DNA from: Lentisphaerota bacterium
GTDB lineage: Bacteria; Verrucomicrobiota; Kiritimatiellia; CAIQIC01; Lenti-01
NCBI GenBank assembly: GCA_012514035.1
Contig: JAAZBB010000035.1
Location: forward strand, 32,589 to 96,588
Direction: 5' to 3'
Length of the DNA stretch: 64,000 nt
This document shows positions 7,626 through 17,332 of the stretch, piece after piece (positions within the stretch are counted from its first letter, which is position 1; each line of letters begins with the position of its first letter). Position numbers and translations under genes: made by a program. The notes under the pieces are model-generated. The model made no database searches. It saw nothing but the letters and a program-made list of their open reading frames with translations, and was not told the origin of the DNA.

Positions 7626-9208
7626 AACTTGTTTGGCAGCTTGTGGAGGATGACTTGGGGGTTTTTGTCTTGGAAGAACCGGAGTTCCCAGTCGGCGGAG
7701 AAGAGGGCGACGGGGCGGTCACGGGCATCGCGGGCGAGGCGGCAGCTGCTGGGCAGCATGTCGGGGGCGAGGGGAGCGCCGGCAGGATCGATCCAGCGTA
7801 GGATTTTCCACGGAGCGGGCTCGAGACGGGTGGTGGCGCCGTACTCGCTTTCGAGGCGGTACTGGAGGACGTCAAATTGGAGGGGGCCGACGGCGCCCAG
7901 CAACGGGGTACGCGATCCGGAATCGGGGATGGTGAAGGTTTGCACGGCGCCTTCCTGCAGGAGGTGATCAAGGCCGGTCCGGAACCGCTTGAACTGCGCG
8001 GGGCTGGAGTGGTGGAGGTAGGCGAAGCATTCGGCCGCGAACTGCGGCAGCGGATCGTAGGCGATGGCAGGGTCTTCGGTCAGCGTGTCGCCGATGCCGA
8101 ATTCGGGATGGCCGACGAGCCCGATGACGTCGCCGGGATAGGCCACGTTGACGGTTGCGCGTTCGCGGGCGAACATTTTGCGGGAATTGGACATGCGGAT
8201 GACCTTGCCGGTCCGGGCGTGGACGGCCTTCATGTCGCGGGCGAAAATGCCGGAGCAGATGCGCAGGAAGGCGATCTGGTCGCGGTGGTTCGGATCCATG
8301 TTCGACTGGATCTTGAAAATAAAGCCGGAGAATTTGGGGTGGTCCGGCGCGACGACGAGTTCGCCCGCCTGGCGGGCGCCGGGCGGCGGAGCGTGCTGCA
8401 GAAAGAAGTCGAGCAGGAGCTGGACACCGAAATTATTGAGGGCGCTGCCGAAGAAGACGGGGGTCATGTCGCCGGAAAGAACCGCTTTTGCCTCGAAGAT
8501 TTCGCCGGCGGCGTCGAGCATTTCCAGTTGTTCAACGAGGTTCTGGAAGGCGTCGGGCGCCAGGCGGTTGCGGACGGCCGGATCGGTGACGGCATGAACC
8601 GCTTCCGGGGCACGATAAGCGCCGCCGGCGGTGCGCTCGAAGAAGTGGGCCAGCCGGCGGTGACGGTCGTACACTCCGCGGAAGTCCACGCCATTGCCCA
8701 GCGGCCAGTTGATGGCGCAGACCTGCATCTGCAGGGTGCTTTCGATTTCGTCGAGCAGCTCGAGCGGATGCCGGGCGGGACGGTCGAGTTTGTTCATGAA
8801 GGTGAAGATGGGAATGCCGCGCATCCGGCAGATTTCAAAGAGCTTGAGGGTTTGGGTTTCGATGCCCTTGGCGGCGTCGATGACCATGATGACGGCGTCC
8901 ACGGCCATGAGCACGCGGTAGGTGTCTTCGGAGAAATCGCGGTGGCCGGGGGTGTCGAGGAGATTGACGACGAAGCCGCCATATTCAAACTGGAGCACGG
9001 TGGAACTGACGGAGATGCCGCGCTGTTTTTCGAGTTCCATCCAGTCGGAGGTGGTGGCGCGCTGGTTGCGGCGGGCCGTGACGGAGCCGGCGAGCTGGAC
9101 AGCCCCGCCGTAGAGCAGCAGTTTCTCCGTCAGCGTGGTCTTGCCGGCGTCGGGATGCGAGATGATCGCGAGGGTGCGCCGCCGGGCGGTTTCCTGCGCG
9201 GCGGTCAT
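7604..9208 (-). CDS. prfC: Peptide chain release factor 3 (GTPase)
   Basis: Start ATG at 9208 (MTAAQETARRRTLAIISH). G-domain motifs are complete: SHPDAGKTTLTEK (Walker A), DTPGHRDFSEDTYR (switch II), FMNKLD. The region ATTSDWMELEKQRGISVSS is diagnostic of RF3 among translational GTPases. At 534 residues it has the usual family length. RF3 recycles RF1/RF2 from the ribosome after termination. The final residues KLGSALKS are encoded by the REP copy B, so the natural C-terminus was probably altered by insertion of the RAYT unit. Convergent with the transposase, overlapping it by 18 bp. Confidence 0.9.
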   Translation of the reverse strand: MTAAQETARRRTLAIISHPDAGKTTLTEKLLLYGGAVQLAGSVTARRNQRATTSDWMELEKQRGISVSSTVLQFEYGGFVVNLLDTPGHRDFSEDTYRVLMAVDAVIMVIDAAKGIETQTLKLFEICRMRGIPIFTFMNKLDRPARHPLELLDEIESTLQMQVCAINWPLGNGVDFRGVYDRHRRLAHFFERTAGGAYRAPEAVHAVTDPAVRNRLAPDAFQNLVEQLEMLDAAGEIFEAKAVLSGDMTPVFFGSALNNFGVQLLLDFFLQHAPPPGARQAGELVVAPDHPKFSGFIFKIQSNMDPNHRDQIAFLRICSGIFARDMKAVHARTGKVIRMSNSRKMFARERATVNVAYPGDVIGLVGHPEFGIGDTLTEDPAIAYDPLPQFAAECFAYLHHSSPAQFKRFRTGLDHLLQEGAVQTFTIPDSGSRTPLLGAVGPLQFDVLQYRLESEYGATTRLEPAPWKILRWIDPAGAPLAPDMLPSSCRLARDARDRPVALFSADWELRFFQDKNPQVILHKLPNKLGSALKS

Positions 9209-9248
9209 CGGCGGCTCTTCCGGCGGGATGAACACATGGCCCGCGGAG

Positions 9249-9304
9249 TTTTCCACACTATGGAAAAATTGCCAGCCGTTTTTCCTCCCCCGCTTGTGGA
9301 AAAA
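9249..9304. promoter_or_regulatory. Two tandem dyads, TTTTCCA...TGGAAAA
   Basis: TTTTCCACACTATGGAAAA (9249-9267) is a 7-bp inverted repeat with a 5-base spacer. A second, wider dyad pairs TTTTTCC at 9279-9285 with GGAAAAA ending at 9304. They lie between divergent prfC and the decayed surface-protein gene and look like operator or regulator sites. I recall similar dyads upstream of genes in Kiritimatiellota-type genomes, but could not check this. Confidence 0.45.
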
Positions 9305-9344
9305 TCCGGGCTGAAGGACCCACTCTCGGGATGTACGGCGATGG

Positions 9345-11507
9345 ATGATTTGTGGCAGTCTGCGTTCCATACAAACGAAATGCCGGCTCTTTGCCGCGGT
9401 TCTGCTGGTTTTTCCCGCAGTGTGCTGGAGCGCCGCCATCTGCGACATCTCCATGGAATCGGTCAACATCAGCGAGAATGATGATTGCGTCGTTACAGGC
9501 TCAAGTACGAAGCATCCCATCACGGTGGGCCCGGGCGTGATGGCCAGCATCGACATGAGCAATTTGTCGGCGGAACTTGTCGATTCGGGCATGACCTGTG
9601 CTTTCCTGGTGTCCAGCAACGCCTAAGTGGAATTGACGTTGGTGGGTAGTAATACCCTGGGTAGCGGGGAAATGTGCGCCGGATTGGATATGCCCGTCGG
9701 CGCTGCAATGGTCATTTCATCCGACAGTACCGGATCTCTGAGCGCCCGGGGCGGAAACAATGACGCGGGCATTGGCGGGGGGAGCGGGAGTACCGGCGGG
9801 GAAATCACGATCGTGGGCGGCACGGTGACAGCGATCGGCGGTGTTTCCGGCAACTCCTGGGATGCGGTGGGGGCAGCCGGGATTGGCAATGCCGGAGCGA
9901 CGGTGGAGATCTCCGGCGGGTCCGTCAATGTCGTTGGATCCTTGGGCGTCCGCAATATTGTCCGCGCAGCCAGAAATGGAGATTGGGATGCCCTGTGTCT
10001 GGTCGAGTTGACGGATGCAGTGGTACTCGATGGTTCGGAAACCGTCGAGGTTGAAGTTCAGGTGTCGGAATCGGTTCCGCCATATACGTATCGTTACGCC
10101 GGGGCTGGCCACGGGTCCGCCGCCCAGGCCGATGCCAACCTGTATTTCCATCTGCCTCCGGGCCAGACCTACTCGATGGTGGGGGGCCCCAATTCGTACT
10201 CGAAGACCGTCGAGTATCCCGTCGTCAGGGTGGACGTCGATGCCGCAGACATTGGCATGGGCTCCGGTCCAGGATGGCACTACGACGGAACGTTTTTTTC
10301 CATCCTTTCCAACCGCGCCTATGCGATTCGAGGCACCAGCGATTGGGTGCAGATTGCAGTGAAATCCGGCGTGATGTGCGAGATTCGCCGGCATGGCCTG
10401 CAAATCAATTTAGCGAACCTGGGCGAAGTCTGTGTTTTTGCCATTGTCAGCAATGAATCCGTGGCTGAAACCCTGGAAGGGAACAATGTTTTTCCAACGG
10501 ATCCAGCAATGCAGGCCTGCATGTGCCTGCAGGTGCAATCCTGCATATCACCACGAATAGCACAGGCAGTTTGACGGCAACTGGCGCTGGAGAAGATGCC
10601 GGTATTGGCGGCGGCGTTCGCGACGAATGGCCTGCCGTTGACAATGCAGCAGGGGAGATCACGATTTCCGGAGGGGCGGTGACAGCCATCGGTAAATTCG
10701 GCGGTGCGGGAATTGGCGGAGGAACAAGCGCGGCAGGTGGAACAATTTCAATTTCCTGCGGTTATGTAACGGCCGAAGGCTTTACCGGTCCGGGTATCGG
10801 GGCCGGGTGCGGGGGCATCATGGGGGCGATCATGATTTCTGGTGGCATCGTGACCGCCAGATGCTTCGGGCGTGGTGCCGGTATTGGAAGTGGTTGTGAT
10901 GGATGGGGCCAGCAGAGGCGATGGGGGCACCGTGACTTCTTCCAGCGATATGGGCATGGGAATCAGAGGCGGGACGATTCAGATTACCGGCGGCTCAGTC
11001 CAAGCACTGGATGTTGGCGGTTCATTGCTCGATAGCAAGGGAGCACCCGCGTACAAGGTGATCATCCCCGGGGCGGCGGACAGCATGAATTTCACAACGG
11101 TTGATCTGCCGTTGGCTGATGGGGGCCACTATGCCTATTCCGGCTATGGACATCCAAGCGATACGAACCTCTATTTCTACCAGCCGAATGGAGTCTTTGC
11201 ATTTGACGTGGTGGTGGCAGAATCGGGATCTACGGGATGCGTGGCCCGGATCAAGCCCACGGGTACGACGGCCGGACATGCCGCAACCTTCGCCCCGTAT
11301 ATTGTGCCCATGTCTGCCGATGGGGCCGGCCTGACCTGTAGCGTGGTGCCCTCGAACACCGTGTCCGAAGTCCTCGGCGCGGACACGGTCTCGGCCAACG
11401 GCGATTGGAATTGGCAGACGGTTGACTACTTCGTGGACCCGGATGGCGGCATTCGCCTAACCACTCCCGTCGCTTTCCGGATTTTCCGACTGAAGTTCGC
11501 GCCATAA
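9345..11507 (+). pseudogene. Decayed secreted GIGGG-repeat surface protein
   Basis: A signal peptide (LFAAVLLVFPAVCWSA) leads into a frame interrupted by TAA at 9624-9626 and continued in the same frame to about 10540. The frame is then lost, continues one frame over until about 10900, and returns to the original frame to the stop at 11507. The two frameshifts thus compensate. Translated in pieces it shows repeated beta units of the type GxGIGGG...GGTITISGG.VTA, as in secreted carbohydrate-binding or autotransporter-like proteins of PVC bacteria. One nonsense codon plus two frameshifts imply loss of function, unless sequencing errors are involved. Confidence 0.65.
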
Positions 11508-11574
11508 GAAAGCCCCGCCGCCACAGGGTTCAATGGCCACGGGTTGAGGCCACGTGTCCTCGCTGCCGGCGGAC

Positions 11575-11603
11575 TTGTTTTCAGGGGCGGGCGGAGGTAT
11601 AAC
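11575..11603 (+). promoter_or_regulatory. Sigma70-type promoter for eno
   Basis: TTGTTT (11575-11580), 17-bp spacer, TATAAC (11598-11603), about 75 bp upstream of the enolase start. Confidence 0.55.
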
Positions 11604-11613
11604 CGCATCTTGA

Positions 11614-12954
<1,341 letters not shown>

Positions 12955-13003
12955 GCAAATTCACGCCCGCGCTGCGCGCGGGCCGTGGATGGTGTTCTCC
13001 GTT

Positions 13004-13069
13004 AACCGTCCGCCCGGGGCGGACGGTTGACTCCTGCTGTTGCGGAATGCGGCAGCAGGAGTCTTTTTT
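13004..13069 (+). terminator. Double-hairpin terminator after eno
   Basis: A GC stem (AACCGTCCGCC / GGCGGACGGTT, 13004-13028) is followed directly by a second stem (GACTCCTGCTG / CAGCAGGAGTC) and a run of T from about 13064. The second hairpin with its U-tract is a classic intrinsic terminator. Confidence 0.85.
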
Positions 13070-13109
13070 TTGCGCGGGGATGAAGGATGGGAATCACGGA
13101 GGCAATGAC

Positions 13110-13671
13110 ATGGCCTTAGGGCTTGCGATCCTGGTCATCCTGGGGCGGCTGATGGACTTTCTGTTCTGCAAGCTGCGGATTTCGGGCCTGGTCGGCATGA
13201 TGCCGGTGAGCGGGGTGCTGGGGCCCAGCGCCCTGACCGTGCCGGATCTGGGGCTGTTGGCGTTCTCCGCCGATATGCGCATGATTGCGTTGATTGTGAT
13301 TCTGTTGCGGGTGGGATTCGGATTGCACAAAGAAACCTGCGGCGGGTTGGAGTGCTAGCGTTGCTGCTGTCCTGCGTGCCCGCCACGTTCAAGGCGCTGG
13401 CCGTGACGGCCTTGGGGCCGTGCCTGCTGGAGTTGACTCGGCTGGAATCAGTACGGCATCTGTCCGGTGCTTGATGGGAAAGGTGCCTTGGTTGGACTTG
13501 AGCGCCAGGCGACCCTGCGCCCGGTTATGGCGCGGAAGCACGTCTGGCAATCATGGAGGATCATGGTTTCCGGGAAATGACGGTGGCGGAATCCGGCACT
13601 CGTGTGCTGATCAGGGTGTTGACCCGGGAGCAAGCTGCCCAAGAAGCAAGCCTGGAACCGATATGAAATGA
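13110..13671 (+). pseudogene. Remnant of a CPA1-type cation/proton antiporter
   Basis: The first about 75 codons read as the N-terminal membrane helices of a sodium/proton antiporter (LGLAILVILGRLMDFLF, LRISGLVGMMPVSGVLGPS, MRMIALIVILLRVGFGL). The frame breaks at about 13330 and homology continues one frame over (LRRVGVLALLLSCVPATFKALAV) before it is lost. A further open piece ends at 13671. The remaining helices are missing, so this is a decayed gene. The 3' limit is uncertain. Confidence 0.5.
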
Positions 13672-14052
13672 CATCACCAAGCGAGCGCATGGGCCATGTT
13701 TTCCCGGCCCAGCCAACCACATTCTTCCGGATAACGTTTAATTAAACATGGCTTATATATAAATGCATCATATTGACAAATATAGATATTCAGAAAATAA
13801 TGTTTAATTAAACATATATATTGCAGGTTTTGTTTCGCCGTCCAGGTTAGGACAGTTGGATGCGCTTGATCCCGGCTGGGATTCTGTGCCCGTCGCTGGG
13901 TTTGGCTGAAATGTGATCCATTTGCGCTGGCAATGGGCTGGGCGGGTGTCCCAGGGCCGGTTGTTGAACGAACAGGGCCGAAGTGCGTCAGGCGCAGTGC
14001 TCATACACCGCCGCGTCGGCTGGGAGTTGCTGAGCAGCGGAACAGAAGCGGG
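13672..14052. other. Intergenic AT-rich island with two palindromes
   Basis: About 380 bp without a convincing gene. A short AT-rich stretch (13731-13830) stands out in GC-rich surroundings and carries two copies of the 12-bp palindrome GTTTAATTAAAC at 13736-13747 and 13802-13813, 66 bp centre to centre. It lies between the decayed antiporter and the 3' end of the convergent kinase gene. No CDS or RNA gene could be supported. Confidence 0.5.
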
Positions 14053-16677
14053 TCAGCGCACGGATTGTTTACGATCGAGGATGGAGAGAAGGATCCAACC
14101 GCGACCCTGGAGCGGGGCATGGGCCAGCCACAGGCCATCCGTTTCCGTACAGGTGCCGGGCTGGTGCCGTCCGGCCAGCACCTCATGATAATAGGCGGCG
14201 ATTTCCGCGCCGGCTTCCTCGATGCCGGTCATCGCCAATCGGGTTTTCCAGTCCGTGGCGTCCCGCCGGGATTGGGTATCCACCATGACACGGTGGCGGA
14301 CCCGGAGTTGACCGGTGGCGGGGTCGGCTTCGGAGACCGGTTGGACGAGCAGGGAGCGGCGCTGTCCGTCAATGGACCGGGTGAAGTCCAACAGCATTTT
14401 CTGGACATGTTCAAGGGTGATTTCCACGCCGATGACGCCGATGTTGCGGCCGTCGTGATGAATGCGGCACATGCAACTCATCAGGATCATACGGGTGCTG
14501 GCGTCGGCATAGGGCGTGCCCCACACGGGGCGATCGTGGGGGGCGTGGATGGCGGCCAGATACCAGGCGCGGCGGGTGGGGTCGTAATCGGGCTTGTCGC
14601 CATAACGGCCAAATCCCGGAAACCCGACCAGCAGGCCCGCTTCCGAACCGGCGATGGACCATTGGATGTCGCGCCGGGTCTTGTGGATATGCGAGAACAG
14701 GCGGTTCATCCGCCCCAGACGCCGAGCCGCGTCCTCCACCGCGACCCGGTGCTTCTCGTCCCGCGCCCAGGGGGCGCGGACAATCGTGGGATAGGCCATT
14801 GAGATGTCGGCCTGGTAACGCGGATTAAAGACCATGTTGGGCGGGCGAGTGGCGGGCTGGTAGAAATCTTCGTCGAAATAATATCCATCGCGCCCGGCCG
14901 CCGTGGTTTCGCTCCATGCCAGCCGTTCGGCCGGGGCGGAGATCAGTTCCACGGCGGACTGGCGGTACAGCGTGGCAATCTGTTCAATGCCGAAGAAGAA
15001 CTGTTCCAGCATCTGGCCGCGCCCAACGGTGGATTCGGCGAACATGTTTTTTTCGTTCCGGATGGCGAGCGCCCGTCCGTGCCAGCTCCGGATCACGATG
15101 GCCGCCAGACCGGCCAGCAGCAGCAGGCCCAGGGCGATGGTGGCTGTTTCCCAGCGGCGCGCCTGCCGAGTGGCGCGGTCCAGTTGCGCCTGCCGGCGGG
15201 TAATCTTCGTCGCCAGGTCCCGGGCCCGCGCTTCCATCTGTTGCGCGAGGGTGGGGTCGTCGGTCGCGCCCGCCGGCATGGCCTCGAGGAGGCGGACTTG
15301 GGCGCGGGCGAGCGTCAGATCATCCTGCCGGATCGCCAGTTCGATTTGCAGGGCCAGGGCGGCGTACAGCCCGCGCCGGGCTTCCCGGTTGCCGGTCCAC
15401 AGTTCGACGGCCTGCCGAAAGCCGCCGATGCATTCAGAGAGTTGTCCGTAGCAGATGGCGGCCGTGTCCTTGTCCACCATTTTCAGGGTGAATTCCTGCC
15501 TGGTGGAATCGGTCAGCAGTTGGGTCCGCAGGGCCGCCAGCTGTTCGGTGGCTCGGCGGCAGACAGCCATGGATTCGGCGTGGGCGAGATAGTTGCGCAG
15601 ATCCTGCTGGAAATCCGCCACGGCGGGATACCGGTCCGCAATGTGCGGGGCCAACGCCTTCATGAGAATGTCGATCAGGGCCGGCGTAAGGAGGGGAGAG
15701 TCGCGCTCGGCTTGCGGCGGGGGCACCTGGCCAGTCGCGGCATTCTTGAGCACATCCATGACGGTGGTGCCGTCGTGCGGCGGCCGGCCGGTCATGATTT
15801 CATGCAGCATGCCGCCCAGCAGATAGACGTCGCTGGCCGGGCAGAGCCGAGTCATTTCGCCGCGCACCATTTCGGGGGCGATGTAGGAAGGGGTGCCGGC
15901 CAACTGAGGTTTGAGTGCCGGAAAGCGCTTGTACTCATTGCGCTCATCGAAATACATGGCCAGGCCCCAGTCCATGACATAGACCTCGCCGAAGTCCCCG
16001 AGCATGATGTTCTCGACTTTCAGGTCGCGGTGCAGGATGGCCTTGCTGTGGGCGAAGGCCACGGCGTCGCAGACCTTCAGCAGGATCTGGAGGTGATCCT
16101 TCCAGGACAGGTGGCGGGCGCGCACCTCGAGAGCGGCGCGGCGGGCAGGGTCGGTGACGCCTTCCGGATGCAGCAGGTCCTTCCAGCTGGTGCCGGAGAC
16201 TTTTTTCATGGCGAAAAAGGGCCGGCCGTCGGCATCCTTGGCCAGGGCATAGATAGGCACCACGCCGGGATGATCGAGGTGGGCGGTCATGTAGGCTTCA
16301 TTCGCGAATTCGCTGGCTTCCTGCGGGCGGCGGGAATCCGGCGGGAGCCCGGCGCGGCAGATCTTGAGGGCCACTTCCCGCTTCAAGGTGTTTTCCGTGA
16401 CGCGGTAGACGATGCCCATTCCGCCTTCGCTGATCTTGTCGATCACCTCGTAATGGGGTTGTTCGGGTTCCGGGCCCGGGGTCGCGCCGTCCCCGGTGCC
16501 GTCAATGAAGATCCGGCGCCCGCCGTGGAAAACCGTTTCCGTGGGCAACTGGTCGGGATCGATGTCGTAGATCAAGCCGCCGGGCGCTGGATTCCGGATG
16601 GTGACATGCGGGTTGACTTGCGGGCTGTCCGGAGCCAATGCGCCGTCGTGTCCGGTATCGGCTGAATCGGGCTCCAT
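14053..16677 (-). CDS. Membrane Ser/Thr protein kinase with extracytoplasmic Cache-type sensor
   Basis: Start ATG at 16677, preceded by GAGGAAG. Residues about 76-365 are a eukaryotic-type kinase: glycine loop ISEGGMGIVY, lysine in VALKIC, catalytic loop HRDLKVEN, and a metal motif MDWGLA in place of DFG, then GTPSYIAPE. Residues 365-510 are helical. A membrane helix (ALGLLLLAGLAAIVI) is at about 511-530. The C-terminal about 340 residues contain YDPTRRAWYLAA and a VIGVEITLEHV strand, typical of double-Cache domains. It probably couples an external ligand to phosphorylation of cytoplasmic targets. The stop lies next to the AT-rich island; no partner phosphatase is adjacent. Confidence 0.85.
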   Translation of the reverse strand: MEPDSADTGHDGALAPDSPQVNPHVTIRNPAPGGLIYDIDPDQLPTETVFHGGRRIFIDGTGDGATPGPEPEQPHYEVIDKISEGGMGIVYRVTENTLKREVALKICRAGLPPDSRRPQEASEFANEAYMTAHLDHPGVVPIYALAKDADGRPFFAMKKVSGTSWKDLLHPEGVTDPARRAALEVRARHLSWKDHLQILLKVCDAVAFAHSKAILHRDLKVENIMLGDFGEVYVMDWGLAMYFDERNEYKRFPALKPQLAGTPSYIAPEMVRGEMTRLCPASDVYLLGGMLHEIMTGRPPHDGTTVMDVLKNAATGQVPPPQAERDSPLLTPALIDILMKALAPHIADRYPAVADFQQDLRNYLAHAESMAVCRRATEQLAALRTQLLTDSTRQEFTLKMVDKDTAAICYGQLSECIGGFRQAVELWTGNREARRGLYAALALQIELAIRQDDLTLARAQVRLLEAMPAGATDDPTLAQQMEARARDLATKITRRQAQLDRATRQARRWETATIALGLLLLAGLAAIVIRSWHGRALAIRNEKNMFAESTVGRGQMLEQFFFGIEQIATLYRQSAVELISAPAERLAWSETTAAGRDGYYFDEDFYQPATRPPNMVFNPRYQADISMAYPTIVRAPWARDEKHRVAVEDAARRLGRMNRLFSHIHKTRRDIQWSIAGSEAGLLVGFPGFGRYGDKPDYDPTRRAWYLAAIHAPHDRPVWGTPYADASTRMILMSCMCRIHHDGRNIGVIGVEITLEHVQKMLLDFTRSIDGQRRSLLVQPVSEADPATGQLRVRHRVMVDTQSRRDATDWKTRLAMTGIEEAGAEIAAYYHEVLAGRHQPGTCTETDGLWLAHAPLQGRGWILLSILDRKQSVR

Positions 16678-16780
16678 AACCACTTCCTCAGGTGAAAACA
16701 AGCTTAGCGGGCCGGACGGGGCCAGGGGAAGGGAAAACAATGCGCCGGCGCACAAAATGCGTTGACGGCGATTCACGGCA

Positions 16781-16809
16781 TTGACGAGGCCGGGAGGGAC
16801 TCCTAGACT
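16781..16809 (+). promoter_or_regulatory. Promoter for the CBS-hox operon
   Basis: TTGACG (16781-16786), 17-bp spacer, TAGACT (16804-16809), about 50 bp before the CBS gene. Similar hexamers and spacing precede the second CBS-hydrogenase operon at 29023. Confidence 0.6.
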
Positions 16810-16859
16810 CTAAAACAGGCAGAAGCATGGTTGCAGACTTGATCTGAGGAGGAACCGTC

Positions 16860-17306
16860 ATGAGCACAACCGTGGGTGATCTGTTACGGGTCAAGGGCCC
16901 GAAGGTGGAAACGATTGCGCCCGGGGCGACAATTCTGGAGGCCATCCGGCGCATGGCCGACAAGCATATCGGCTGCCTGGCCGTCACCAACCGCACCGGC
17001 AGGCTGGTCGGCATCGTCTCCGAACGGGATTGTCTCTGGAAGGTGATCGCCGCCGGGCGTTCCCCGCGCACGAAGCTGGTCAAGGAGGTCATGACGCCGG
17101 TCCAGAAGATGCGCACGGTGACGCCGGCGATTTTGGTCGATGAATGCATGGAGCTGATGACCGGCCGGCGGCACCGGCACCTGCCCGTGCTGGTGGACGG
17201 CAAGCTGGCCGGCTTGGTGTCCATCGGCGACATCGTCAAGTTCGCGATTGACGCCAGGGAGGCCACGATCCAAAGCCTGGAAAAATACATCACGGGATCC
17301 CTCTAG
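16860..17306 (+). CDS. Two-CBS-domain protein heading the [NiFe] hydrogenase operon
   Basis: A near-perfect GAGGAGG precedes the ATG. The 148-residue protein consists of two CBS domains (KHIGCLAVTNRTGRLVGIVS and HRHLPVLVDGKLAGLVSIGD) with no other domain. CBS pairs bind AMP, ATP, NAD or S-adenosylmethionine and act as energy sensors. Its gene stops 26 bp before hoxF, so it is the first gene of the hydrogenase operon. A close paralogue of identical length heads the [FeFe] hydrogenase operon at 29105. A regulatory role for the hydrogenase is inferred, not shown. Confidence 0.88.
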   Translation: MSTTVGDLLRVKGPKVETIAPGATILEAIRRMADKHIGCLAVTNRTGRLVGIVSERDCLWKVIAAGRSPRTKLVKEVMTPVQKMRTVTPAILVDECMELMTGRRHRHLPVLVDGKLAGLVSIGDIVKFAIDAREATIQSLEKYITGSL

Positions 17307-17332
17307 GCGCCGAGGGCGGACGGAGCCCCCGC

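Noticed and set aside
7877..9481. 534-codon plus-strand frame opposite prfC
   Set aside because: Antisense of RF3, which has every GTPase motif; the opposite translation has no recognisable features.
15079..16665. 528-codon plus-strand frame opposite the Ser/Thr kinase
   Set aside because: Antisense of the kinase domain; composition is low-complexity and non-proteinlike.
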